Shown here: piece after piece, positions 35,736 to 44,393 of the stretch
Layout: every line of letters begins with the position of its first letter
How positions within the stretch are numbered: position 1 is the stretch's first letter
From: Roseibium limicola
GTDB lineage: Bacteria > Pseudomonadota > Alphaproteobacteria > Rhizobiales > Stappiaceae
Length of the DNA stretch: 64,000 bases
Direction: 5' to 3'
Assembly (NCBI RefSeq): GCF_017313085.1
Contig: NZ_JAFLNF010000001.1
Location: 620,001-684,000 of the forward strand
Notes under the pieces: model-generated
Database searches by the model: none
What the model was told of the DNA's origin: nothing
The model's input: the letters and a program-made list of their open reading frames with translations, nothing else
Made by a program: the position numbers and the translations under genes

Positions 35736-36689
35736 ATGGCGGCAAAGCAAGACCTTGAGACCAGCCGTTTGGACGACGCTGCCCGCGCCGGCTGGCTCTA
35801 CTATGTCGCCGGTAACACCCAGGATGAAATCGCCCGCAAGCTTGGCGTGTCCCGTCAATCCGCTCAGCGTCTTGTGTCGCTTGCCGTCAGTGAAAGATTG
35901 ATCAAGGTCCGGCTCGATCACCCGATCGCCCACTGCATGGAACTGGCACAGGCACTTCAGGCAACCTACGGCCTGCGCACCTGCGACGTCGTGCCGAGCG
36001 ATCCGGCGGATCCATACTCCATGGTTGGTCTTGCACAGACGGCCGCTGCCGAAATAGAGCGCCACCTCAAGTCTGATACGCCGAAGATCATCACCCTGGG
36101 TACAGGCCGCGCCCTGCGGGCCACAGTCGACCAGCTCCCCATCATGAACTGCCCGCAGCACAAGATCGTCTCGCTGCTCGGCAACATGATGTCAGATGGT
36201 TCGGCCTCCGCCTACAACGTGGTCATCCGCCTGGCCGACCGGATCAATGCGCGCCACTACCCAATGCCTCTTCCGGTTTTCGCCGGATCGAGAGACGAGC
36301 GCACTCTGCTGCATGACCAGCCGCCGGTGCGCAATATCCTCGATCTGACGCGACAGGCTGACGCGGCCTTCGTCGGAGTTGGCAACATCGGCGACACTGC
36401 TCCGCTGTTCGTCGACGGGTTTATCAGCGAAACCGAAATGAGGGATCTCCAGGCCGTTGGCGCCACGGGGGAGATCACCAGCTGGGTCTACAACGAGGCC
36501 GGCGAAGTCATTGAAGGCCTCACCAACGACCGGGTGGCCAGCGCTCCTCTGCTGGCGGACAGCCCGCGGCCGATCACTGGAATTGCCTCCGGGGAACAGA
36601 AAATCCCGGCCATACGCGCTGCCTTGCGCGGCAAGCTGATCAACGGCCTCATTACCAATGAAGCGACCGCCGAACGGCTCCTGCCCTGA
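35736..36689 (+). CDS. SorC/DeoR-type sugar-responsive regulator of the polyol operon
   Basis: 317 residues. The N-terminal HTH (about 15-55: AGWLYYVAGNTQDEIARKLGVSRQSAQRLV) is followed by the SorC sugar-phosphate-isomerase-like ligand domain (TLGTGRALRATVDQLP, VGNIGDTAPLFVDGFIS, GEITSWVYNEAGEVIEG). The start is the ATG at 35736; the earlier in-frame codon lies inside the HAD gene. It stands 313 nt upstream of the sorbitol/mannitol operon on the same strand and probably responds to a polyol or its phosphate. Confidence 0.88.
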   Translation: MAAKQDLETSRLDDAARAGWLYYVAGNTQDEIARKLGVSRQSAQRLVSLAVSERLIKVRLDHPIAHCMELAQALQATYGLRTCDVVPSDPADPYSMVGLAQTAAAEIERHLKSDTPKIITLGTGRALRATVDQLPIMNCPQHKIVSLLGNMMSDGSASAYNVVIRLADRINARHYPMPLPVFAGSRDERTLLHDQPPVRNILDLTRQADAAFVGVGNIGDTAPLFVDGFISETEMRDLQAVGATGEITSWVYNEAGEVIEGLTNDRVASAPLLADSPRPITGIASGEQKIPAIRAALRGKLINGLITNEATAERLLP

Positions 36690-36716
36690 CAGGAACCGCC
36701 CGGTGAGGCGGCTGAT

Positions 36717-36730
36717 TTTCGTGCACGAAA
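36717..36730. promoter_or_regulatory. 14-bp palindrome downstream of the SorC gene
   Basis: TTTCGTGCACGAAA is a perfect palindrome 28 nt after the regulator stop. It is a candidate regulator site; too short and T-poor for a terminator. Confidence 0.45.
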
Positions 36731-36866
36731 TAATCTTATGCCAACTTTTGCATCGCAGCATTTCTGAGTGCAGTAGCGGCAATAGACTGGATTCCGTCTT
36801 ACAAACGGTATCAGCCGGCAAAATTGCGCGATTCAGTTGTCGGTTAAGTAACTGAAATACAGTCAT

Positions 36867-36883
36867 TTATTGCGCTGCAATAA
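36867..36883. promoter_or_regulatory. TTATTGC-N3-GCAATAA palindrome, candidate SorC operator
   Basis: Perfect 7-bp arms around GCT, about 30 nt upstream of the candidate -35 box. The position suits an activator, consistent with SorC-type regulators. Confidence 0.5.
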
Positions 36884-36914
36884 CGAATTATGCTGGAGTC
36901 ACCTCTCCCCCTTC

Positions 36915-36943
36915 TTGACGCCCCGCGCCAGTTTTGTGAATAT
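36915..36943 (+). promoter_or_regulatory. Candidate sigma-70 promoter of the polyol operon
   Basis: TTGACG (36915-36920), a 17-nt spacer and GAATAT (36938-36943), 59 nt before the smoE start. The -10 match is weak, which fits an activator-dependent promoter. Confidence 0.35.
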
Positions 36944-37002
36944 TTGCCCGCTCACGTAGCAAATGCTCAATATGCGCTCGTTCGAGCAAACGGGAGGAAA
37001 TC

Positions 37003-38316
37003 ATGACCTTTTTTGCACGCGCCCTGATGGGCGCGACGGCCCTTACGCTGGCCGCCAGCCCGGCTCTCGCCGAGAAACTCACCATCGCCACCGTGAACAA
37101 CGGCGATATGATCCGTATGCAGAAGCTTACGGACGACTTCACATCCGCCAATCCGGACATCGAACTGGAATGGGTGACCCTGGAAGAAAACGTTCTTCGC
37201 CAGCGCGTCACAACTGACATCGCCACCAAGGGCGGTCAGTACGACATCATGACCATCGGCACCTATGAAGCCCCGATCTGGGCCAAACAGGGCTGGTTGG
37301 TTGCACTTGAAGGCCTCGGCGACGATTACGATGCCGACGATCTGCTGCCGGCTATCCGTGGCGGCCTGACTGTTGACGGCAAGCTCTATGCAGCTCCGTT
37401 CTACGGCGAAAGCTCGATGGTCATGTACCGCAAGGACCTGATGGAAAAGGCCGGTCTGGAAATGCCGGACGCTCCGACCTGGGACCAGATCAAAGAAGCC
37501 GCAGCGGCAATGACCGACAAGGACAATGAAGTCTACGGCATCTGTCTGCGCGGCAAGGCTGGCTGGGGCGAGAACATGGCGTTCTTGTCCGCGATGGCCA
37601 ACTCTTACGGTGCCAAGTGGTTCGACATGGACTGGAAGCCCCAGTTCGACGGCGAAGCTTGGAAGGCAACACTTACCGATTACCTGGACCTGATGAACAA
37701 CTATGGCCCTCCAGGAGCCTCTTCCAACGGCTTCAACGAGAACCTGTCCCTGTTCCAGACCGGCAAGTGCGGCATGTGGATCGATGCCACAGTGGCAGCA
37801 TCCTTCGTGACCAACGCGGACGACAGCCAGGTTGCTGACCAGGTCGGCTTCGCTCTGGCTCCGGACAAAGGCCTCGGCAAGCGCGGCAACTGGCTTTGGG
37901 CCTGGAACCTGGCCATCCCGGCCGGCTCCCAGAAGGTCGATGCAGCCAAGAAGTTCATCGCTTGGGCAACATCCAAGGATTACCTCTCGCTCGTAGCCGA
38001 GAACGAAGGTTGGGCAAACGTTCCTCCTGGAACGCGCACCTCTCTCTATGAGAACCAGGCTTACCTGGATGCAGCCCCTTTCGCCAAGATGACACTGGAA
38101 AGCATCAACGCAGCTGATCCGCAGTCCCCGACTGTTGATGAAGTCCCATACGTTGGTGTCCAGTTCGTCGCCATCCCTGAGTTCCAGGGCATTGGTACGG
38201 CAGTTGGTCAGCAGTTCTCTGCAGCCCTGGCTGGTTCGATCACCACCGAACAGGCTCTGGCCAATGCACAGAACGTGACTGAGCGCACAATGAAAAAGGC
38301 CGGCTATATTAAATAA
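37003..38316 (+). CDS. smoE: Sorbitol/mannitol ABC transporter periplasmic binding protein
   Basis: 437-residue precursor of a CUT1 sugar-binding protein. The signal peptide is about residues 1-23 (GATALTLAASPALA). The mature N-terminus EKLTIATVNNGDMIRMQKLTDDF and the segment PAGSQKVDAAKKFIAWATSKDYL are those of polyol-binding proteins. GGGAGGAAA precedes the ATG. It is the first gene of a sorbitol/mannitol operon of the Rhodobacter/Rhizobium type (not to be confused with the smo genes of sulfoquinovose catabolism). Confidence 0.9.
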   Translation: MTFFARALMGATALTLAASPALAEKLTIATVNNGDMIRMQKLTDDFTSANPDIELEWVTLEENVLRQRVTTDIATKGGQYDIMTIGTYEAPIWAKQGWLVALEGLGDDYDADDLLPAIRGGLTVDGKLYAAPFYGESSMVMYRKDLMEKAGLEMPDAPTWDQIKEAAAAMTDKDNEVYGICLRGKAGWGENMAFLSAMANSYGAKWFDMDWKPQFDGEAWKATLTDYLDLMNNYGPPGASSNGFNENLSLFQTGKCGMWIDATVAASFVTNADDSQVADQVGFALAPDKGLGKRGNWLWAWNLAIPAGSQKVDAAKKFIAWATSKDYLSLVAENEGWANVPPGTRTSLYENQAYLDAAPFAKMTLESINAADPQSPTVDEVPYVGVQFVAIPEFQGIGTAVGQQFSAALAGSITTEQALANAQNVTERTMKKAGYIK

Positions 38317-38331
38317 TTAGCCAGCCTCACT

Positions 38332-38366
38332 GGACCGGTCCGCCCGAGGACCGGTCCTCCTTTTTT
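38332..38366 (+). terminator. Intra-operon attenuator after smoE
   Basis: GGACCGGTCC (38332-38341) pairs with GGACCGGTCC (38348-38357), a perfect 10-bp stem, followed by TCC and six T. It sits between the binding-protein gene and the first permease, and probably lowers downstream transcription relative to smoE. Confidence 0.8.
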
Positions 38367-38392
38367 CAAACACTCTAAGGTTGGGTGTTGCC

Positions 38393-39265
38393 ATGGCTAC
38401 CGCTCATTCACGTTCCGCGGCACGGCTCATGCTCTCCCCGGCAGTAATCCTACTGCTTGGCTGGATGATCGTACCGCTTTCTATGACGATCTATTTCTCC
38501 TTCCTGAGCTACAACCTGCTCATGCCTGGAATGGAAGAATATGTCGGTTTTCTCAACTATGAATACTTTCTGACTGACCCGGCATTCTTCGCCGCCCTTT
38601 TCAACACCCTCATGCTGGTTGGCGGTGTTCTGGTCATCACGATTGTCGGCGGCGTTGCGCTCGGCCTGCTGCTTGACCAGCCCATATGGGGACAGGGGAT
38701 CGTCCGCATTCTGGTGATTGCCCCGTTCTTCGTCATGCCCACGGTATCTGCCCTAGTGTGGAAGAACATGTTCATGAACCCAGTCAATGGATTGTTCGCC
38801 TACCTTGCAAAAGCAGTCGGGCTTCAGCCCTTCGACTTTCTGGCACATGCTCCGCTGCTTTCGATCATTCTAATCGTTGCTTGGCAGTGGTTGCCTTTCG
38901 CCACGCTCATTCTTCTGACCGCACTTCAGTCCCTCGATCAGGAACAGCTTGAAGCTGCGGAAATGGATGGCGCCAGTTTCGGCAATCGCTTCATCTACAT
39001 CGTGCTGCCGCACCTGTCGCGCGCCATCACAGTCGTGGTTCTGATCCAGACCATCTTCCTGCTGTCGGTCTTCGCTGAAATTCTGGTCACCACCAATGGC
39101 GGCCCTGGCTATGCATCGACCAACATCACTTACCTCGTCTACGCGCAGTCTCTGCTGCAGTTCGACGTCGGCGGAGGCTCCGCCGGAGGTATCGTCGCGG
39201 TCATTTTGGCCAACATCGTCGCGGTCTTCCTGATGCGGATGATCGGCAAGAACCTGGAGGCGTAG
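38393..39265 (+). CDS. smoF: Polyol ABC transporter permease (MalF-like)
   Basis: 290 residues, six predicted helices. The MalF-type coupling loop is EQLEAAEMDGASFGNRFIYIVLPHL. MLSPAVILLLGWMIVPLSMTIYFSF is the first helix. I start at the ATG at 38393; a TTG four codons earlier, nearer the AAGG site, is also possible. Two nucleotides separate it from the second permease. Confidence 0.9.
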   Translation: MATAHSRSAARLMLSPAVILLLGWMIVPLSMTIYFSFLSYNLLMPGMEEYVGFLNYEYFLTDPAFFAALFNTLMLVGGVLVITIVGGVALGLLLDQPIWGQGIVRILVIAPFFVMPTVSALVWKNMFMNPVNGLFAYLAKAVGLQPFDFLAHAPLLSIILIVAWQWLPFATLILLTALQSLDQEQLEAAEMDGASFGNRFIYIVLPHLSRAITVVVLIQTIFLLSVFAEILVTTNGGPGYASTNITYLVYAQSLLQFDVGGGSAGGIVAVILANIVAVFLMRMIGKNLEA

Positions 39266-39267
39266 AA

Positions 39268-40098
39268 ATGGCACGCAATGTTTCAAATACGCGGAAGGCT
39301 CTTGTCACGGCGGTCGCCTGGACCATCGGGATCCTGATTTTCTTCCCCATTCTCTGGACGATCCTGACAAGCTTCAAGACAGAGGCGGAGGCCATTGCCT
39401 CCCCCCCTTCTTTCTTGTTCTTCGACTGGACGGTTGAGAACTACGTGGAAGTCAATTCACGGTCCAACTACCCGCTGCACTTCATGAACTCCGTAATCAT
39501 CTCCATCGGCTCCACGCTGCTGGGCCTGTTGATCGCGATTCCTGCAGCCTGGTCCATGGCATTCGTTCCGGCCAAGCGGACCAAGGACATTCTGATGTGG
39601 ATGCTTTCCACAAAGATGCTCCCGCCGGTGGGCGTGCTGATCCCAATCTACCTGCTGTTCAGGGATTTCGGATTGCTCGACACCCGCATCGGTCTTGTCG
39701 TGGTGCTGACCTTGATCAACCTGCCGATCATCGTCTGGATGCTCTACACCTACTTCAAGGAAATCCCGGGCGAAATCCTGGAAGCTGCCCGTATGGACGG
39801 CGCAGGTCTCTGGGATGAAGTGGTGCACGTGCTGACCCCGATGGCCATTCCAGGCATTGCCTCGACACTTCTGTTGAACGTGATCCTGTCCTGGAACGAA
39901 GCCTTCTGGACCTTGAACCTCACCGCGGCCAAGGCCGCTCCGCTCACCGCCTTCATCGCAAGCTACTCCAGCCCGGAAGGCCTGTTCTACGCAAAATTGT
40001 CGGCAGCCTCGACGCTGGCCATCGCACCGATCCTGATCCTTGGCTGGTTCAGCCAGAAACAGCTGGTGCGCGGTCTGACCTTTGGCGCCGTGAAATAG
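39268..40098 (+). CDS. smoG: Polyol ABC transporter permease (MalG-like)
   Basis: 276 residues with the MalG arrangement. FPILWTILTSFKTEAEAIASPP follows the first helix, and the coupling loop is EIPGEILEAARMDGAGLWDEV. Six helices are predicted. It pairs with SmoF and the SmoK ATPase. Confidence 0.92.
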   Translation: MARNVSNTRKALVTAVAWTIGILIFFPILWTILTSFKTEAEAIASPPSFLFFDWTVENYVEVNSRSNYPLHFMNSVIISIGSTLLGLLIAIPAAWSMAFVPAKRTKDILMWMLSTKMLPPVGVLIPIYLLFRDFGLLDTRIGLVVVLTLINLPIIVWMLYTYFKEIPGEILEAARMDGAGLWDEVVHVLTPMAIPGIASTLLLNVILSWNEAFWTLNLTAAKAAPLTAFIASYSSPEGLFYAKLSAASTLAIAPILILGWFSQKQLVRGLTFGAVK

Positions 40099-40109
40099 GA
40101 TTTTGAAAG

Positions 40110-41111
40110 ATGGGCAATATCGTACTCAAGCAGATTACCAAGTCCTTCGGGGACGTTCAGGTAATCCCGCCACTTGACCTGGAAATCAACGAAGGCGAGT
40201 TCGTCGTTTTCGTCGGCCCTTCAGGCTGTGGCAAGTCCACACTTCTACGGCTGATCGCTGGACTGGAAGACGTCACAAGTGGAGAGATCTCCATTGACGG
40301 AACCAATGCCACTGAAGTGCCACCCGCCAAACGCGGTCTGGCCATGGTATTCCAGTCCTATGCGCTCTACCCGCATATGTCGGTCAAGAAAAACATCACC
40401 TTTCCGCTGAAAATGGCCAAGATGGATCCGGCCGAACAGGAGCGGCGGGTTGCAGCGGCTGCAAAGGTCTTGAACCTGACAGACTACCTGCATCGTCGCC
40501 CAGGCCAGTTGTCCGGTGGCCAGCGTCAGCGCGTTGCGATTGGCCGTGCCATCGTCCGCGAACCCGCTGCCTTCCTCTTCGATGAGCCGCTCTCCAATCT
40601 CGATGCCGCGTTGCGTGTCAACATGCGCCTTGAGATCTCCGAGCTGCATCAGACATTGAAGACGACCATGATCTACGTCACCCACGATCAGGTCGAAGCC
40701 ATGACCATGGCAGACAAGATCGTTGTGCTTCAGGCTGGCTTCATCGAGCAGGTCGGGTCTCCGCTGGAGCTCTATCACAACCCACGCAACAAATTCGTGG
40801 CTGGCTTCATCGGGTCGCCGAAGATGAATTTCATCGAAGGTGCCGACGCTCAGAAGTTCGATGCGCACACCATCGGCATCCGTCCCGAGCACCTCACCCT
40901 ATCCACCACCGAGGGCATGTGGAAGGGCGTCGTCACAGTCGCCGAACATCTTGGTTCCGACACCTTCCTCTATGTGAACGTCGAGGGCTTCGATGCGATG
41001 ACGGTTCGCGTCAACGGTGAGTTCAGCGTCAAACACGGTGACACTGTCTACTTGTCGCCAGACCCAGAGAAGCTGCATCGTTTCGATCAGCAGGGTCTGC
41101 GGATCGCATAA
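40110..41111 (+). CDS. smoK: Polyol ABC transporter ATPase (MalK/UgpC type)
   Basis: 333 residues. Walker [10 protein letters not shown] (36-44), LSGGQ (134-138), Walker B FLFDEP (155-160) and the switch histidine in YVTHDQVEA are all present. A C-terminal TOBE/OB regulatory domain ([15 protein letters not shown]) follows. Its stop shares one base with the next gene. Confidence 0.93.
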   Translation: MGNIVLKQITKSFGDVQVIPPLDLEINEGEFVVFVGPSGCGKSTLLRLIAGLEDVTSGEISIDGTNATEVPPAKRGLAMVFQSYALYPHMSVKKNITFPLKMAKMDPAEQERRVAAAAKVLNLTDYLHRRPGQLSGGQRQRVAIGRAIVREPAAFLFDEPLSNLDAALRVNMRLEISELHQTLKTTMIYVTHDQVEAMTMADKIVVLQAGFIEQVGSPLELYHNPRNKFVAGFIGSPKMNFIEGADAQKFDAHTIGIRPEHLTLSTTEGMWKGVVTVAEHLGSDTFLYVNVEGFDAMTVRVNGEFSVKHGDTVYLSPDPEKLHRFDQQGLRIA

Positions 41112-41881
41112 TGCGTCTCCAAGGCAAATCCGCACTGATTACTGGATCTGCCCGCGGCATAGGCAAGGCATTCGCACTTGCCTATGCCCGCGAGGGAGCG
41201 ACTGTTGCCATTGCAGACATCAATCTTGACGCAGCGAAGACAACAGCCGAGGAAATCGGCCCTAATGCCTATGCAGTCAAACTTGATGTAACCGATCAGG
41301 CCTCAATTGAGGCCTCCATCAAGGCCGTTGAAGACAAGACCGGCGGCCTGGACATCCTGATAAACAACGCAGCCCTGTTCGACCTCGCCCCCATCGTCGA
41401 GATCACGCGGGAAAGCTACGACCGTCTCTTCCAGATCAACGTCGCCGGCACTCTCTTCATGTTGCAGGCAGCAGCGAAATCCATGATTGCCCGCGGCGAA
41501 GGCGGCAAGATCATCAACATGGCCAGCCAGGCCGGACGCCGCGGTGAAGCCCTCGTCGGGGTCTATTGCGCGACAAAAGCCGCCATCATCAGCCTGACCC
41601 AATCGGCAGGACTCGACCTCATCAAGCATGGCATCAATGTCAATGCCATCGCCCCTGGCGTTGTCGACGGCGAGCACTGGGAGGGCGTCGACGCCCTCTT
41701 TGCAAAGCACGAGAACCGGCCGCGCGGTGAAAAGAAGCGCCTTGTGGGCGAACAAGTGCCCTATGGCCGCATGGGAACCGCAGAAGACCTGACCGGCATG
41801 GCAATCTTCCTGGCCTCCTCCGAGGCCGATTACATCCTCGCCCAGACATACAATGTCGACGGCGGAAACTGGATGAGTTGA
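41111..41881 (+). CDS. smoS: Sorbitol dehydrogenase (SDR)
   Basis: 256-residue SDR matching Rhodobacter SmoS/PolS: ALITGSARGIGKAFALAYAREG (cofactor motif 12-18), NNAALFDLAPIVEITRESYDRLF, Ser139, Tyr152 and Lys156 (VGVYCATKAAIISL), and the C-terminus YNVDGGNWMS. It oxidises D-sorbitol to D-fructose with NAD+, and related polyols such as galactitol. It gives the fructose used by the kinase at the end of the operon. Confidence 0.92.
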   Translation: MRLQGKSALITGSARGIGKAFALAYAREGATVAIADINLDAAKTTAEEIGPNAYAVKLDVTDQASIEASIKAVEDKTGGLDILINNAALFDLAPIVEITRESYDRLFQINVAGTLFMLQAAAKSMIARGEGGKIINMASQAGRRGEALVGVYCATKAAIISLTQSAGLDLIKHGINVNAIAPGVVDGEHWEGVDALFAKHENRPRGEKKRLVGEQVPYGRMGTAEDLTGMAIFLASSEADYILAQTYNVDGGNWMS

Positions 41882-41884
41882 GTA

Positions 41885-43357
41885 ATGACAATCAAGCTAA
41901 AACAAGACGTACTCGCCTCCCTCCCAAATGGCGTCGCAGCCCCAGGCTATGATCGCGACGCCCTCAGCGCCGGTATTGTGCACATCGGCGTCGGCAACTT
42001 TCATCGCGCCCATCAGGCTGTCTATCTGGACCGCCTGTTCTCCAAGGGGCTGGATCATGATTGGGCGCTGATCGGCGCCGGAGTGAAACCCTATGACAAT
42101 GTCATGCGGGAAAAGCTCAAGGGCCAGGATTGGCTCACGACCGTGATCGAACTCGACCCGAGCGGCTTCTCCGCCCAGGCTGTGGGCTCGATGATCGACT
42201 TCACCGAGGTCGACACACAGGCGCTTATTGAAGTTCTGCTGCGTCCGGAAATCCGCATTGTCTCTCTGACAATTACGGAAGGCGGCTACTACGTTGATGC
42301 CAAGTCCGGCGGCTTTGATGCCAACCACCCGGAAGTTCGTGCCGATATCGACAACCCAGGTGCACCGAAGACCGTCTTTGGCATCCTGATCCTGGCGCTT
42401 GGTCTGCGTCGCGACAACGGTATCCCTCCCTTTACCGTTCTGTCTTGCGACAACCTGCCGGAAAACGGCCATGTGGCGAAACAAACCGTCGTCGGCCTCG
42501 CGCGCCTGATGACGCCTGACCTGGCTGGTTGGATCGAGGCTGATGTCGCCTTCCCGAATTCCATGGTCGACTGCATTACACCGGCGACTTCAGACCGCGA
42601 AAAAGCCATGGTGCGCGAAAAATTCGGCATCGACGACATGGCGCCCGTGGTTTGCGAACCGTTCCGCCAATGGGTGATGGAAGACAATTTCCCTGCCGGA
42701 CGCCCGCGTCTTGAAGAAGTTGGCGTCGAGTTCGTTTCCGACGTAGCGCCTTATGAGCTGATGAAGCTGCGGCTTCTGAACGGCGGACACGCGGCCATTG
42801 CCTATCCCTCAGCTCTGCTTGGCCATCATTTCGTCCATGACGCCATGGCCGATCCGGACATCGAAGCATGGCTCAAGACCCTGATCGGTCGCGATGTCAT
42901 TCCGCTGATCCCGGAAATTCCAGGCATCGACTTCAAGGCCTATCTGAAGACATGCGCCGAGCGCTTTGCCAATCCGGCTGTCGGTGACACTATTGGCCGC
43001 CTGTGCCTTGACGGATCAAACCGCCAGCCGAAGTTCGTTCTGCCGAGCGTGCGCGATGCCCTTAATCAGGGAAGTCGGGTTGATGCACTGGCGCTTGAAG
43101 TCGCCTTCTGGTGCCGCTATTGCGCCGCCACAGCAGATCCAGGATTTGGTCAACCGCTGGAGGATGAACGTAAGGATCAGCTGCAGGCAGCAGGGCTGAA
43201 GGCACGGGATAATCCGCAGGTCTTCCTTGCGCAGACGGATATTTTCGGCAATCTGGGGGAACATGCGGAGTTTGCCGAAGCCTTTGCGCATCATCTCAAT
43301 GCGCTCTGGACAGATGGCACCCGCGCTACTTTGCAAGCGTTCCTAGCCAAGAGTTGA
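41885..43357 (+). CDS. mtlK: Mannitol 2-dehydrogenase (long-chain polyol dehydrogenase)
   Basis: 490 residues, full length for the family. The N-terminal Rossmann motif is IVHIGVGNFHRAHQAVYLD and the catalytic residues are Lys294, Asn299 and His302 in MKLRLLNGGHAAIAYP, matching the K-N-H set of mannitol dehydrogenases. PFTVLSCDNLPENG and CEPFRQWVMED are conserved. It oxidises D-mannitol to D-fructose. It is placed as in the Rhodobacter/Rhizobium polyol operon, 3 nt after smoS. D-arabinitol is a possible second substrate. Confidence 0.9.
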   Translation: MTIKLKQDVLASLPNGVAAPGYDRDALSAGIVHIGVGNFHRAHQAVYLDRLFSKGLDHDWALIGAGVKPYDNVMREKLKGQDWLTTVIELDPSGFSAQAVGSMIDFTEVDTQALIEVLLRPEIRIVSLTITEGGYYVDAKSGGFDANHPEVRADIDNPGAPKTVFGILILALGLRRDNGIPPFTVLSCDNLPENGHVAKQTVVGLARLMTPDLAGWIEADVAFPNSMVDCITPATSDREKAMVREKFGIDDMAPVVCEPFRQWVMEDNFPAGRPRLEEVGVEFVSDVAPYELMKLRLLNGGHAAIAYPSALLGHHFVHDAMADPDIEAWLKTLIGRDVIPLIPEIPGIDFKAYLKTCAERFANPAVGDTIGRLCLDGSNRQPKFVLPSVRDALNQGSRVDALALEVAFWCRYCAATADPGFGQPLEDERKDQLQAAGLKARDNPQVFLAQTDIFGNLGEHAEFAEAFAHHLNALWTDGTRATLQAFLAKS

Positions 43358-43364
43358 GCCTTCC

Positions 43365-44294
43365 ATGCTGCTTTGTTGCGGTGAAGCCCTTATCGACATG
43401 ATACCCACCGCCCTGCCTCAGGGCGGTGATGCGTTTGTGCCCCATAGTGGCGGCGCAATCTTCAACACTGCCATCGCTTTGGGCCGGCTCGGCCATGCTG
43501 CCGGGCTACTGACCGGACTATCGACGGATCTGTTTGGCCAACAATTGGAACAAACCCTGACGGACAGCGGCGTTGATACCCGCTACGCCATCCGGTCCGG
43601 ACGCCCGACGACCATGGCCTTCGTCTTCCTCAATGACGGTCATGCCACCTATTGCTTCTATGATGAGAACACCGCCGGTCGGATGATCACAGTGAGTGAG
43701 CTTCCCGACCTGCCGGAAAACGTTTCGACGCTGTACTTTGGCGGCATCAGTCTGGCAGTCGAGCCATGCGCAGAGACCTATGCGGCGCTGATGCACCGCG
43801 AGGCGGCAAGTCGCGTGATCATGATGGATCCCAACATCCGTCCCGGTTTCATCGCTGATGAAGATCGCTATCGAACCCGCCTGGCGGGCATGATTGCCGA
43901 CACGGATATCCTCAAGGTGTCCGATGAGGACCTCAACTGGATCGATCCAAGCGACAGCTCTCTGGATGACAAGATGGCCGGGCTGCTCAAGCAGGGCCCG
44001 CAAGCCGTCATCATCACGCGTGGCAAGGATGGCGCGACCGTCACGACATCCAACGGCCTGCAGCTGACCGTCAAGGGCGAAACCGTTCAGGTGGTTGATA
44101 CGGTCGGCGCCGGCGACACCTTCAACGCAGGCGTGCTGGCTTCGCTCGAAGATCAGGGACTTCTGACAAAAGACGCAGTTGCTTCACTGGACGAGAATGC
44201 CTGGCGCGCAGCCCTTTCACTTGGCGCGAAAGTCGCGGCGGTTACCGTCTCCCGTGCCGGGGCCAATCCGCCCTGGGCAGACGAGCTCAGCTGA
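43365..44294 (+). CDS. Fructokinase (PfkB family)
   Basis: 309 residues. The sugar-binding motif is GGAIFNTAIALGRLG (29-43), and the ATP/anion-hole motif VDTVGAGDTFNAGVLA (244-259) has the catalytic Asp251. It phosphorylates the fructose made by the sorbitol and mannitol dehydrogenases to fructose 6-phosphate (mtlZ/frk position in related operons). It is the last gene before a bidirectional terminator. Confidence 0.87.
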   Translation: MLLCCGEALIDMIPTALPQGGDAFVPHSGGAIFNTAIALGRLGHAAGLLTGLSTDLFGQQLEQTLTDSGVDTRYAIRSGRPTTMAFVFLNDGHATYCFYDENTAGRMITVSELPDLPENVSTLYFGGISLAVEPCAETYAALMHREAASRVIMMDPNIRPGFIADEDRYRTRLAGMIADTDILKVSDEDLNWIDPSDSSLDDKMAGLLKQGPQAVIITRGKDGATVTTSNGLQLTVKGETVQVVDTVGAGDTFNAGVLASLEDQGLLTKDAVASLDENAWRAALSLGAKVAAVTVSRAGANPPWADELS

Positions 44295-44306
44295 TATTCC
44301 TCCCAA

Positions 44307-44350
44307 ATAGAAGCGGCGCCTTCCAAACTGGAAAGCGCCGCTTCTATTTT
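44307..44350. terminator. Bidirectional terminator between fructokinase and kdgK genes
   Basis: ATAGAAGCGGCGC (44307-44319) pairs with GCGCCGCTTCTAT (44335-44347), with an inner CTTCC/GGAAA partial stem. T-rich on the plus side and A-rich before it, between convergent genes. Confidence 0.85.
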
Positions 44351-44393
44351 ATCAGTCATGATCCGACCGTACGCTCTAGCCAGCTTCGGCTCG

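Larger units (their letters stand above)
36690..37002. other. Regulatory region upstream of the polyol operon
   Basis: 313 nt without a gene. It contains two palindromes and a candidate promoter, listed separately. Apart from these I see no terminator or further structure. Confidence 0.6.

Noticed and set aside
37003..44294. Treating the polyol smo genes as part of sulfoquinovose catabolism
   Set aside because: The shared symbol is a coincidence of names: these genes match the sorbitol/mannitol operon (smoS, mtlK), while the sulfoquinovose candidate is the separate locus at 5242-12864.
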